Positions 10,506-21,085 of a DNA stretch of 64,000 nucleotides are shown in pieces (the first letter of the stretch is position 1; each line of letters begins with the position of its first letter). The stretch covers positions 1,048,699 through 1,112,698 of the forward strand of contig CP034990.1 of the NCBI GenBank assembly GCA_004026145.2, given 5' to 3'. This DNA is from Takifugu bimaculatus (Eukaryota; Chordata; Actinopteri; Tetraodontiformes; Tetraodontidae). A model generated the notes under the pieces. It worked only from the letters and a program-made list of their open reading frames with translations. It made no database searches and was not told the origin of the DNA. The position numbers and the translations under genes were made by a program.

Positions 10506-10850
10506 ACAGGGTTTCAAACAGGGAACCAACTACAACACCACCCCATAAAAGAGGCTGCAGTGTGCCTCTTGTGCTAAAAAGTGCTATGCAAAAAGAGAAA
10601 AATGTTGTTGTTCATGTTCTATATTGTCAATATGTTATGGGCAAACTTTGTTTTTGTGTCTAAAGTTAACATAGTCGTGAGCTAAAAGGTGCCGAAATCG
10701 CCTAATGTATCATATTTGATACAAAAAAAATGTCATAAACAAAATAAAATAAAAATTGGGATTTTGTTAAAAGGTTCAATAAACATCTCATTTCCAAAAA
10801 AATAGAATTTTCTGGGTATTTTTTGATGTGTCCGGCTTTAAAGGGTTTTA
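10506..10850 (+). mobile_element. Possible MITE-like insertion (copy in second tandem unit)
   Basis: Identical by eye to the 7262-7606 block. It was duplicated with the tandem unit rather than inserted independently. Confidence 0.4.
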
Positions 10851-11136
10851 AACTACATCCTGCCTACATGACTAGACTCTCTTCTCAAAAAGAGAGACCT
10901 GCAAATGTATCTTCTCAGATAAGATCTGTAGATGTACACATCCGCTTTTGCGGCGTAAAATTGGCGTAAGTGCTGCTCGGTGCCCAGGCTGACAGGAAGC
11001 TGCCTGTTAGACTGTGCCTTGAAACCTCAATAAGAAAACAAGAAAGACACACGCACTTAGGGTCTTGATTCTCAACAGATCTCCTGCTATAAACTTCCCA
11101 CAACAAAGGTGAGAAAATCAAGTCATAGTTTCTAGT

Positions 11137-12204
11137 ATGGAACCTAAAAAACAATGGTTTTCCAAGCTGAAAGATGCATTTAGCAAGAGTCTTCTTGTGT
11201 CAAATGCGGTTTTTGGGTTTATCCTCATGGGACTAGAGAAGCTGGTGGAGCTGGAGTTTGAGTGTCCTTGCAATCCTACATGGAACAAACTGTTGTCATC
11301 AGCATTCTTCATCGTTTCCACCATCATGGCCTTCATCTTGATGTTTATCATTCAAGGATTCAGACGTAAAGAGTTAATCTTAAAGTTGACCACTCGAGGA
11401 TGCAAATGTGATGAGTTCATTTTGAAGTTGAACGATAAAAGATGCAGCTGTGATGAGAAGACCTTGAAGTTGATCGATCAAAGATGCAGCTGTGACAAGT
11501 CCCAATTTACGTTGAACACTCAAGAAGGCAAATGTGATGAGTTCATTTTGAAGTCGATCACTAAAAGATGCAGCTGTGATGAGTCCACCTTGAAGCTGAT
11601 CACTCAAGGATGCAGCTGTGATGAGTCCACCATGATGTTGATCACTCAAGAATGCAAATGTGGCAAGTCCAAATTTACTCAAGGATGGGATGAGTGCATC
11701 AAGAAGACTTTCACCAGTTTCGGGGCTGCTTTCGTGTGGCTGATCTTGTTGTTCCTCGACGGCCAGTACTTCACCTGTGCTATGACAGACTGGGAGGGTA
11801 GATCTGTGCTCGTTGACAAGGCAGCTTCACAGAAGTGGTGTGAGCCAATTAGTGAAGGAAATTTCACCAGACAAGAGCTGATGCTCCGCTCACAAGAGTG
11901 GAATGCTAAGTCTCAGGTGAGTTAAACCTTTTTTTTACATGATCAAAGAGAAACAAAATATTTCATTGTTTAAAAATACACAGTGTGTGTCTGTACTCTC
12001 CCCACACCCCAGGTTATTGGCATGAGCTTCCTCTTCCTCATCTGTGTGGGTCTCACAGTGTACCTAATCAGAGAATGTTGCCAACAAAGGAAGAGGCTCA
12101 GGAGCTCAGGCTCAGGCTCTCAGGTCCCAGGAACTCCTTCTAAGACCACTTACACCGCCCACCACACCCACTGTGTTGAAATGTACAGTTTGTTAATATC
12201 TTAA
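11137..12204 (+). CDS. CALHM-like channel protein with seven CxC repeats (copy 2)
   Basis: Exons are 11137-11916 and 12013-12204, with the same splice sites, length (323 residues) and domain order as the gene at 7893: TM1, CPC, TM2, seven CxC units, TM3, two further extracellular cysteines, TM4. The one residue change noticed is Val196 to Gly in TM3 (TSFVAAF to TSFGAAF), caused by GTG to GGG. A Gly there could alter helix packing, but the effect is unknown. The two copies are either a very recent duplication or a duplicated assembly of one locus. Confidence 0.77.
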
Positions 12205-12990
12205 AGAGACTTTTCAGCGAGTATGTGATTGCTATTGTGGGCTCTTTTCTCATTATTTGGTTTCACTTTTCTTTCTGAATCAGTTTGTTTTGTTGAGCAG
12301 AATCCTGCTGACATCAGCAACATCCCACTAAAAACAAGAGATCACCAGAAAGCTTCATCCCATCAATCAAAAAGGAAACATTTAATTGTTTAATTTGTTG
12401 TTTTTTTTTTTAACTTTCCATGATTTTCCTCTTCCTTAGTTTTAGCTTAACTGACACAGGTGGTAATGACCAGGCAGCTAATATCAATCTGATGTATAAT
12501 GTTGATTCACTTATATTTGTTTGAGTGGTTGTTAACGACTAAATGTGTAATTTCACTTTAAATATCTTTGTTTTTCCATGTGACCGCATTATCAGACTGA
12601 TATCCAGCCAGTCCGACCCTGCTGATCAACAGTAATTCAGATCAAACCAGATTACTGATTCATCATCAAAATCAACAGGTTGTAGATATATATTCTGTGA
12701 CAAATTGTGGGGCTTGTTGTTTTTTAATAAAAGTATTGATTGGAATAAAGCCCTCGGAAAGTGTCTCAATGACTCAATGATGACTGAGATGATCGTCATG
12801 ACTCATCCTGATTATTTTATTATTCCTGTTTTAAATAATATTCTTGGAAGACCAACAGTTTTATAATATTTTTATTTCAATACAACATTATTCACACAAT
12901 ATGTGAAATTTGCTGGTAGATAATGAATTTTCAAGTTTGAGTTCTAAGTTCTGATAGAATCAATTCTGAATCAATGTCTTTTTTTAAATT
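12205..12990. repeat. Non-coding spacer 3' of CALHM copy 2
   Basis: Copy of the 8961-9725 spacer. No gene is supported. Confidence 0.7.
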
Positions 12991-13133
12991 CTTGCTTAAT
13001 TTTTGCTCTCACACATCTAGAACACAAGCATCGTACTAGAGCAGCAAAGGTCATGAAAATGAGCAGCGTGATTCCAGCTAAGAAGAGCATCACGTCTACA
13101 GAGTGATAGGAATACCAGGGCAGCCTGTAGGAC
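12991..13133 (-). pseudogene. UGT C-terminal scrap (third tandem copy, cut off)
   Basis: The minus strand carries the transmembrane segment and YRLPWYSYHS part of a UGT. At about 13133 the sequence switches to a plus-strand UGT fragment. The reading frame that crosses this junction is an artefact. Confidence 0.85.
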
Positions 13134-13741
13134 TTGATATCGCACCTTCTCCTATTTCTTACATTCCACTCACAGGAACACAGCTGTCAGATCAGATGAG
13201 CTTTTTTGAGAGACTCCAGAATGTGCTTATGTTTGGGTTCTTGCAATATCAAATCCGCTGGTTTGTCACACCAAGCTTTGAAGATTTAATTGAAAAATAT
13301 TTCGGTCCAGGCACCGACTACATCTCCCTGTTTCAAGCTGCTGACCTGTGGCTGATGAGAGTGGACTTTGTGTTTGAGTATCCTCGTCCCACCATGCCTA
13401 ATGTCGTCTATATGGGAGGGTTCCAGTGTAAACCCGCCAAGCCTTTACCTGAACACCTGGAAGAGTTTGTGCAGAGTTCAGGAGAACACGGAGTCATCAT
13501 CATGTCTCTGGGGACTTTCATTGCTGAGCTTCCTCAGGATCTGGCTGATCAGATCGCTGCAGCTTTTGCTAAAGTGCCTCAGAAGGTCATCTGGAGATAC
13601 AAGGGTGCCAAACCAGCAACTCTGGGCAACAACACTTTACTGGTGGACTGGATGCCTCAGAATGATCTCTTAGGACATCCCAAAACAAAGCTGTTTGTGG
13701 CTCATGGAGGAACAAACGGGGTTCAGGAAGCTCTCTATCAC
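13134..13741 (+). pseudogene. Inverted 608-bp UGT middle fragment
   Basis: The plus strand is open from DIAPSPISYIPLTG through the UDP-sugar signature (FVAHGGTNGVQEALYHG), then stops matching UGT at 13741 and becomes minus-strand UGT 3' flank. It has no start, no N-terminal domain and no membrane anchor. It is sandwiched in inverted orientation between two minus-strand UGT 3' regions, which shows that inversion breakpoints fell inside the coding sequence. Confidence 0.88.
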
Positions 13742-13826
13742 GGTTATTCACACAATATGTGAAATTTGCTGGTAGATAATGAATTTGCAAGTTCGAGTTC
13801 TAAGTTGTGATAGAATCAATTCTGAA

Positions 13827-15395
13827 TTAATGTCTTTTTTTTAATTCTTGCTTAATTTTTGCTCTCACACATCTAGAACACAAGTGTCGTGCTAGAGCAG
13901 CAAAGGTCATGAAAATGAGCAGCGTGATTCCAGCTAAGAAGAGCATCACGTCTACAGAGTGATAGGAATACCAGGGCAGCCTGTAGGACTCAGTCCTCAG
14001 GTGAGCTGCACCTTTGTGTCTCATGACAAACTCTATCCAGAAGAGGGCGCTGTCCATCGGCTTCATCGGTGCGTCTCTGTGCAGTCTGGAGAGCCTCTGC
14101 ATGTTCATCCTGTAGGAGGGATCATTTAAAACTTCCTGAATACCTTGAAAGAAGATCTCTTCAGTCATAGTATAAAAATCCAGGACCTTCCCTGCACCCC
14201 TCACTTCAAGTCTATTTATATTATCATTTTGATCATAAATCAGAGGAAGTCCAATGATGGGGACTCCGTGATACAGAGCTTCCTCAACTCCGCTCGTTCC
14301 TCCATGAGCCACAAACACCTTTGTTTTGGGATGTCCTAAGAGATCATTCTGAGGCATCCAGTCCACCAGTAAAGTGTTGTTGCCCAGAGTTGCTGGTTTG
14401 GCACCCTTGTATCTCCAGATGACCTTCTGAGGCATTTTAGCAAAAGCTGCAGCGACCTTATCAGCCAGATCCTGAGGAAGCTCAGCAATGAAAGTCCCCA
14501 GAGACATGATGATGACTCTGTGTTCTCCTGAACTCTGCACAAACTCTTCCAGGTGTTCAGATAAAGGCTTGGCAGGTTTACACTGGAACCCTCCAATATA
14601 GACGACATTAGGCATGGTGGGACGAGGATACTCAAACACAAAGTCCACTCTCATCAGCCACAGGTCAGCAGCTTGAAACAGGGAGATGTAGTCGGTGCCT
14701 GGACCGAAATATTTTTTAATTAAGCCTTCAAAGGTTGGTGCGACATTCCAGTGCATTTGATATTGCAAGAACCCAAACATAAGCATATTCTGGATTCTCT
14801 CAAAAAAGCTCATCTGATCTGACAGCTGGGTTCCTGTGAGTGGAATGTAAGAAATAGGAGAAGGTGCAATATCAAAATGACCTTCACCATGACTCGTCCA
14901 CCTGGCATTGAAAACCAGAGGCAACTTTAAATAGTTGGCAAGTATAGCACCAACTGGTGCAACAGGGTCTGTGAAGACAAGGTCATAGTTGGTGTTTTTT
15001 ATTGACTGCATTAGATCTTTGTTCTCCAAGAGCATTTTAGCAAACTCAGATGTTTTTTCTAACATCTCCTGGTTCTTTTCTGCCTGTTCAATTTCCAGTT
15101 TGCAACGTGTCCAGAAAGACTTCCCTTCCCGACGGATCTCCAACAGCCCGGCTATGAAGGTTGTTATGAAGCCTTCGTCAAATCCTGAAGGGCTATCAAG
15201 CGTGATTGAATTGTAGAACGGAGACTTTTCTTCGATGTACCAGCTGTCTGATGACCGCACGACTGAGACCTGATGGCCCCTGGAATGAAGGGCCTCGATA
15301 ATGACTTTCATGTTCACCCAGTGGCTCCCGTCAATCGGAAAAACGAGAACTTTCCCACCGTGGACCACGGTCGGGCAGAGGAAGCATAGAGCCAT
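13827..15395 (-). CDS. Full-length UDP-glucuronosyltransferase ORF with damaged 5' end
   Basis: The minus-strand frame is uninterrupted over about 522 codons, a normal UGT length. It has the catalytic GSHW motif (His25 counted from ATG 15395), the YDLVFTDPVAP segment, the UDP-sugar signature, a transmembrane segment (VDVMLFLAGITLLIF), and a tail ending KKRH, a dilysine ER-retention signal. Relative to the copies at 23354(-) and 32958(+), 43 bp are deleted just upstream of 15410. The loss removes the usual ATG, a likely splice acceptor and the first codons. Translation would have to start at the internal ATG 15395, leaving a short signal peptide (MALCFLCPTVVHGG). The coding region is intronless, as I recall for fish UGT5 genes. 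The body is intact; expression and ER targeting are uncertain. Confidence 0.82.
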   Translation of the reverse strand: MALCFLCPTVVHGGKVLVFPIDGSHWVNMKVIIEALHSRGHQVSVVRSSDSWYIEEKSPFYNSITLDSPSGFDEGFITTFIAGLLEIRREGKSFWTRCKLEIEQAEKNQEMLEKTSEFAKMLLENKDLMQSIKNTNYDLVFTDPVAPVGAILANYLKLPLVFNARWTSHGEGHFDIAPSPISYIPLTGTQLSDQMSFFERIQNMLMFGFLQYQMHWNVAPTFEGLIKKYFGPGTDYISLFQAADLWLMRVDFVFEYPRPTMPNVVYIGGFQCKPAKPLSEHLEEFVQSSGEHRVIIMSLGTFIAELPQDLADKVAAAFAKMPQKVIWRYKGAKPATLGNNTLLVDWMPQNDLLGHPKTKVFVAHGGTSGVEEALYHGVPIIGLPLIYDQNDNINRLEVRGAGKVLDFYTMTEEIFFQGIQEVLNDPSYRMNMQRLSRLHRDAPMKPMDSALFWIEFVMRHKGAAHLRTESYRLPWYSYHSVDVMLFLAGITLLIFMTFAALARHLCSRCVRAKIKQELKKRH

Positions 15396-15774
15396 CCACA
15401 ACCAGAGGACCTGTGATTGAGATGATTATTGACTGTCCATAAGCTGTGTGTGATAAAGTAATGCCTCCTCTATAATCACACTTGCATTACCAAAACAATA
15501 AAAAGCCATAAGATTTAACAATTCAAGTACGATTTTCGTCATACCCTGAAAACACAATTATTTCGTTTTTAAATCCAGGGAAAGATGACTTTAAAATAGC
15601 ATTTTTTACCTTTGTGTCACCTCTTATTCTATTCTTTGGCTGGAGAACAAAACAGATGCTTCACTCTTGATATTCCGAGCAGAAAAGGACTTTGGCACTG
15701 AAATACGGCGTCACTGAGCAGCGATAAGAATGCATTGGGGAGTTTGTGGATCACGAAGTGAAAAATCAGGACCC
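15396..15774. other. UGT upstream region
   Basis: The 5' flank of the minus-strand UGT is shared with 23355-23690 and, inverted, with 32557-32957. It should contain the UGT promoter, but no specific element was identified. It ends at the TTAA target site of the piggyBac (15775-15778). Confidence 0.5.
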
Positions 15775-16214
15775 TTAACCCTTGTATAATATTGTTGTTA
15801 CTCAGCCAGCGTTTGGGGGGTTTGATGGACCCGTTGCATTTTGTGGCTTTTAATGCCTCACAATCAAACACTTTTATGTTAAGATAGTGAACAGATGTTT
15901 ACCTTATCCCAATTACAAGCAGTATAAACAATATATATGGTTAATATTTGCCCTTTACCTTTGTTAGGTCACATTTATAACTTATTATTTAAAACATAAT
16001 AAAGAAAATCAATTAAAATCAAGATGAGTGATGAGTGTAAACAAATTTACAAGTGAAGCAAGGTTTTTCCAAACTACTGACTTTTATTTCTTTGAACTTG
16101 AAATTTAACCCATTCAGGTGCACAACACAAGCTGAACACATGAACGCAGAGTAAATATATCAGTCAAGACAACACATCAGCCCCATTGAACACATGGCCT
16201 TTTAGCCACTAGCC

Positions 16215-17208
16215 CAGGGGTGGCCAACCAGTCAGAGCCTAAGAGCCATATTTTTTACTGTGTTACCGCAAAGAGCCACATCACACACATGGGCACACAT
16301 GAACATCACCTCATCCCTTCCTCACACACACAGACCTCTGCTTAGCCAGATTTATTGTAAATGTCACACACCAACATGATAATGACAGAATTTGACTTCT
16401 ACAGACCACAGGCCAGTCATTTTCAACAATGAACATTGTGTGCACTGTCACACACACAAACGCTCAATTCAACTAAGTCCACAAACAAAAATATAATAAT
16501 TTAAAAAAATAATTTCTCTTACTATGCATGTTGCTCAGTGGGACTTCTGGCATTCCTTGCTTTGAACAATCCTCTTCAAATCTGGCTTGTATTCAATTCT
16601 TTCACGTGGGTGTCAGTCAGAACAGATCGATGCTTTGATTTCACGTGTTTCAGGGTAGAAAACACAGACTCGCAGACGTATGTGACCAAATATTGACAGT
16701 ATCTAAAGCGCAGCCCGTTTGACATTGGGGTATTTTTCCATTGGCACACTTTTCCAGAACTCAATGAACCCTTCCCTTGAAGCAGGTTTCAGTTGGTCCT
16801 CCTCACAAAGATTGATCATCTCCAACTCAGCTGCAGCCTCATCTGTTGCTAGCGGGGCTTTCCAACAGTGCGGCTCCACATTAAAAGGGGCAGCGAGGAA
16901 TGCAATCTGTGGCCTTTTCAGTTGTAGATCACGGAACCGAGTCACGAAGCTTTCGTGCAGGTTTTCTCGTTTGGCTGTGCATGTTTTCCTGCCATTTTGA
17001 AGGCGAACTTGACACTAATTGTTTATCAAAAGATCTTGTCCCTACTGAGAAACTTTGCGCTATTTTCATCTAAGGCGCATGCGCTTTTGGCGAACGTACC
17101 GTATTAAACTCAAGCGAAGCGAACACGCACATTAAAAAAACACAAACCCAAACTTCGACATGAACGTTAGAGCCGCATGAAACCAGGCAAAGAGCCGCAT
17201 GCGGCCTG
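16215..17208 (-). mobile_element. Defective hAT element nested in piggyBac
   Basis: An exact 8-bp target duplication (CACTAGCC, at 16207-16214 and 17209-17216) flanks 994 bp with ends CAGGGGTGGCC and CAGGCCGCATG. Inside, on the minus strand, are pieces of a hAT transposase C-terminus: an 80-codon piece at 16703-16945 (IEFWKSVPMEKYPNVKRAAL) and, in another frame at about 16580-16700, TYVCESVFSTLKHVKSKHRS, the hAT dimerisation region. It is frameshifted and too short to be autonomous. Confidence 0.9.
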
Positions 17209-17215
17209 CACTAGC

Positions 17216-20129
17216 CTATACAACACATGAGGGGCAGAGCTTTATTGTGTGTGTGTTGCAGATATACTTTTAGCACTTGATGCATGTATATTGTGTTTTC
17301 CTGTCCATCTTGGGTCCGCACACTTCGCACCGCTTCTTCTTGTTGCTGCTGTTCACAACATAGAATAATGAAAAGATCAGGAATTTTACTAACACCTCTC
17401 TCTCTCTCTCTCTCTCTCACAAGACATGAGTGCCAGACACGTACTGCAACAGCATCACACATTTACTTCAGGCTCTGCAGATTGTGATTCTGTAGGTTGG
17501 GTGGACAGGGCACCAGCATTCTCCTTCTGAATCCTCCTCACCATGGCTGCAGAGGCTGGGGTTCTGGGGATATGTTTTCTTCTCTCGATTTGTGGTTTCA
17601 CCAATGCCTTTCCCAGATCCACAAGAAAGAGCCGTCTTTTCTGGAGCTTCACTCGTTTCCACTCTGGGTTCAATGCCATCCAAATGACAAAGGCATTGTA
17701 CGCTGAGATGTCCAACATGTCAAAGAATATCACCAGTGGCCAGCGTAGAGTCCTCCATTTGCAGCTGTAGGCCGTCACCAGCTTGTCCAAGTTGTCTACC
17801 CCTCCTTTTGTGGCATTATAATCCATGATGATCTCTGGTTTGTGATGTTCCTGGTCACACATTCTTCCATCCCTGTGCAGTGTACTCATGAGTACCACAT
17901 TCTTGCCTTTCTTTGGCACGTAGGATACCAGGGATGTGTCAGCAGTGTATGCAAACTCGGATGACTTGACAGGCCTGTTCTTTGAAGTCAGCAGTTGAGG
18001 TGGGAGCTCTGACCTGTTTTTCCTTATTGTTCCCACAATGGTCAGCTTCCTCTTCAGGAGCTCCTGTCCCAGTTTGTGCGAGGTAAAAAAAATTGTCGCA
18101 TGTGATGTTGTGTCCACTGAATCCCTGAGACATGTCGAGGACAACTCTCATTCCTTGGTTTTTCTCGGGGGCTCCTCCATCAGGTTTCCCTGTGTAGACT
18201 TGTGAGACTATGAGGAAGTGGCATCACAGACAGCCCAGATCTTTATACCATTCTTTGCAGGTTTAGATGGTAAATACTGCCGAAAGGGGCAGCGGCCCCT
18301 AAATGGCATCAGCTGTTCATCAATGGTGACATTTGGCCCAGGGTTGTACAGCAGGGGGAGGCGGCGCACCCACTTGTCCCACACTGTCCTGATGACACCT
18401 AGTTTGTCTCTCTGCCATCGAGCTGGTCTGTCATCTCAGTTGTCAAAGCGGATAATCCTGGAAATGATGTGAAAGTTTTCCAGAGACATTGTTGCACAGA
18501 ATTTCTAGGTGCAGTCATGGTCTTGAGGGGATCCGGTTTGGTGACCTCAGGATCGGTTCTCTGCTTTTTGCGGAGGATGTGGTCCTGTTGGCGTCATCGG
18601 CCCGTGACCTCCAACTATCACTGGATCGGTTCGCCGCCGCATGTGAAGCGGCTGGGATTAAAATCAGCACCTTCAAATCCGAGGCCATGGTTCTCGACCG
18701 GAAAAAGGTGGAGTGCCTTCTCCGGGTCAAGGAGGAGATCCTGCCCCAAGTGGAGGAGTTTAAGTACCTCGGGGTCGTGTTCACGAGTGAGGGAAGAATG
18801 GAGCGGGAGATCGACAGGCGGATCGGTGCGGCATCCGCAGTAATGCGGACTCTGCACCGGTCCGTTGTGGTGAAGAGAGAGCTGAGCCGAAAGGCGAAGC
18901 TCTCGATTTACCGGTCGATCTTCGTTCCTACCCTCACCTATGGTCATGAGCTTTGGGTAATGACCGAAAGAACAAGATCACGGGTACAAGCAGCTGAAAT
19001 GAGCTTCCTCCGTAGGGTGGCTGGGCTCTCCCTTAGAGATAGGGTGAGAAGCTCTGCCATCCGGGAGGAGCTCGGAGTAGAGTCACTGCTCCTCCGCGTT
19101 GAGAGGAGCCAGATGGGGTGGCTTGGGCATCTAGTCAGGATGCCCCCTGGACGCCTCCCTGGTGAGGTGTTCAGGGCATGTCCCTCCGGTAGGAGACCCC
19201 CGTCGAGACCCAGGACATGTTGGAGAGACTATGTCTCTCGACTGGCCTGGGAACGCCTGGGGATCCCTCCAGATGAGCTGGAGGAGGTAGCTGGGGAGAG
19301 GGAAGTCTGGGCTTCTCTCCTTAGGCTGCTGCCCCCGCGACCCGACCCAGTTGATAAGCGGTAGAGGATGGATGGATGGATGGATTGTTGCACGGAAAAT
19401 TTCTCTGCCAGTTTCTGCATCCCACAGGGATTCTGCGGATTCCCCTTTGGACCTGAAAACTCCAGCAAGGATGAGAACTCCGAAATAAGCATGTAATTGG
19501 GTTTGGTCCATTTCCTTCCACCTCTCTCCAAAAACACGTCTTCCTTCTAAATTAGTGCAGTCAAGAATAATTTCCTGGATGGAATCTGGGATGAAAAGCT
19601 CAAAAGAAGACTCGATGTCCTGTGTGTGAGTAACTGCCATCCGTGTTGGCCCTGGTTGCATCCTTATCACATTGGCAGCCTTGCGGGGTGGCTCTTTTCT
19701 TGGGCGGGAAACCATTCAATTTCAGAATTTTTTGACATCTCACTTGCTCCATGCTGACTGGCTTGTTCTGGGCCTCGGGCTGGCTGCTGACTGCTTGGTC
19801 CTGGGGCTGGTTGCTGATGGCTTGGTCCTGGGGTTGGCTGTTGATGGCTTGGTCCTGGGGTTGACTTTTGACGGCTTGGTCCTGGGGATGGCTGTTGATG
19901 GCTTGGTCCTGGGATTGGCTGTTGATGGCCTGGTCCTGTGGCTTGTCTATGTTTTGGAACTGGCTGATGCTCAATCTCATCATCTTCTTCAGAGTCACTG
20001 TCAGACTCTGAATTTTCAGAAATTCTGAAACTCTTCTTCTGAATCCTCTCCCTCTACATCATCATCAAAAACTTCTCTATCTTCCAAAATCAATTCCAGG
20101 GCCCTCTGCGCAGAGTACCTTTTGGCCAT
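17216..20129 (-). pseudogene. piggyBac transposase, dead copy interrupted by RTE
   Basis: Transposase coding starts at ATG 20129 (MAKRYSAQRALELILED). It runs through an acidic region and a Pro/Gln-type repeat (six 27-bp units, 19745-19965), is split by the RTE, resumes at 18480, and ends with a Cys-rich zinc-binding exon (17216-17359). The catalytic Asp contexts are recognisable (CDN and GGVDNLDK). Damage includes an extra T in a T-run after CDN (shared with the other copy) and mutation of the last-intron acceptor from AG to AT at 17360-17361. Confidence 0.88.
18498..19383 (+). mobile_element. 5'-truncated RTE-clade LINE (Rex3-like) inserted in piggyBac
   Basis: An exact 10-bp target duplication (ATTGTTGCAC, at 18488-18497 and 19384-19393) flanks 886 bp. 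The plus strand encodes the C-terminal part of a reverse transcriptase (SLLFAEDVVLLASS through KRELSRKAKLSIYRSIFVPT to HLVRMPPGRLPGEVF) and ends in (GATG)n, the tail type of Rex3/RTE elements. The catalytic FADD box reads FAED, so this copy would be inactive even without truncation. The matching site in the right-arm piggyBac (about 29843-29852) is empty, so it inserted after the inverted duplication or was lost there. Confidence 0.93.
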
Positions 20130-20301
20130 CTTGATCGGTTGTGATAAGAAACCACACTGGCAAAGCCTTTGTGTTTCTGCACCCGCGGTTCCCAGACAAT
20201 GTTGCAACATTGTTTGTCAACACTGTCTGCTCTCATTTTCTCGCACATTTGACCCTCTGATGTTCTGTGTACCTACACTCTGTCCTCCTCCTGTCTAGGC
20301 C

Positions 20302-20303
20302 TG

Positions 20304-20353
<50 letters not shown>
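20302..20353. repeat. (TG)n microsatellite inside piggyBac terminal region
   Basis: About 50 bp of TG repeat. The corresponding (CA)n in the right-arm copy (about 28722-28745) is much shorter, so the tract has changed length since the duplication. Confidence 0.9.
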
Positions 20354-20357
<4 letters not shown>

Positions 20358-20599
20358 GTGGGCACGTATGTGTGTGTGGTACACAGAACATCAATTTCCA
20401 CACTTCTACTATCCCCATTTTTTCTTTTAATAAAAAGTGAAAACAGGTCCCACAGACCCGAACACCACACAAGGGTTAAATACCTTCACATGTTGACTTT
20501 CCACCTTGCTGAAAACCACCTTCTCCTTGACTTGTCCCTGTCCCTCATGTTTCTAATCTGTGCTCTTATTCTCTCCATCTGACTTAACCAGCAGTTTCA

Positions 20600-21085
20600 C
20601 ACAGCTATGGTTTGACCCTGCTAGTGAGACACGTGCTAATAACATTCCCAGTGTTCCCAGGTCTCAGTTTCTGGAATACAGATGTTGTAAATTTCTTCTG
20701 GTGGTGGTCGAGAGGTGCTGATGAGAAAGGAATCTTCATAGACACCATAGACACACAGGACTTTGGGACAACTGTCCTGAAGAGAATTGTGTTTGCTTTT
20801 TTCTATACGTTTCTGTTTTCTGTTATAGTTAGTTTAGAAGTAAGGGATAGTATAATCTTTAGCAAGAGTAAAGATAAGCAGTCAGTTGACCCTTCCTTGA
20901 CATGATTGTTGTTTAGATAGTTGTAATCAGCAGGAGACAGTCAGACGGGAAGTGTTAAACCCCCGGCATAAAACTTGACAGCATAGTTTACTGGTGTTGA
21001 TATGTTCCTCTGCAAGAAGCTGAACTTTCACCTGGCCATTTGGGAAACAACGGAAAACAAGGACTGTGTCAGCTTAAATCGTTAG
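20600..21085 (-). mobile_element. Retroelement-like remnant (left arm)
   Basis: This segment is the inverse of about 28010-28480. It contains a 65-bp stretch (about 20690-20755) that occurs twice in direct orientation in the right arm, at 27170 and 28335. Together with the TATA/polyA/primer-site-like signals at 27.05-27.26 kb this suggests LTR-retroelement DNA, but no coding sequence remains. Confidence 0.35.

Larger units (their letters stand above)
9754..12998. repeat. 3,244-bp tandem duplication, copy 2
   Basis: Second copy of the block described at 6510-9753. A third copy begins at about 12999 but stops after about 135 bp at the inversion breakpoint near 13133. Confidence 0.9.
15779..20475 (-). 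mobile_element. piggyBac element (left palindrome arm) carrying nested hAT and RTE
   Basis: Both ends are flanked by TTAA (15775-15778 and 20476-20479), and the termini begin CCCTTGT inward from each side (CCCTTGTATAA and CCCTTGTGTGG), as expected for piggyBac. The 4,697-bp element contains a hAT (16215-17208) and a 5'-truncated RTE LINE (18498-19383). It is the inverted counterpart of 28603-32552, and the flanking DNA matches on both sides, so the insertion predates the inverted duplication. Confidence 0.93.

Noticed and set aside
13103..13762. 219-codon frame read as a short UGT with a novel N-terminus
   Set aside because: Its first 11 codons are antisense of a UGT tail; the frame crosses an inversion breakpoint by chance.
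18489..19364. Host gene with a reverse-transcriptase-like domain
   Set aside because: A 10-bp target duplication, (GATG)n tail and 5' truncation show a LINE insertion; the FADD box is mutated to FAED.
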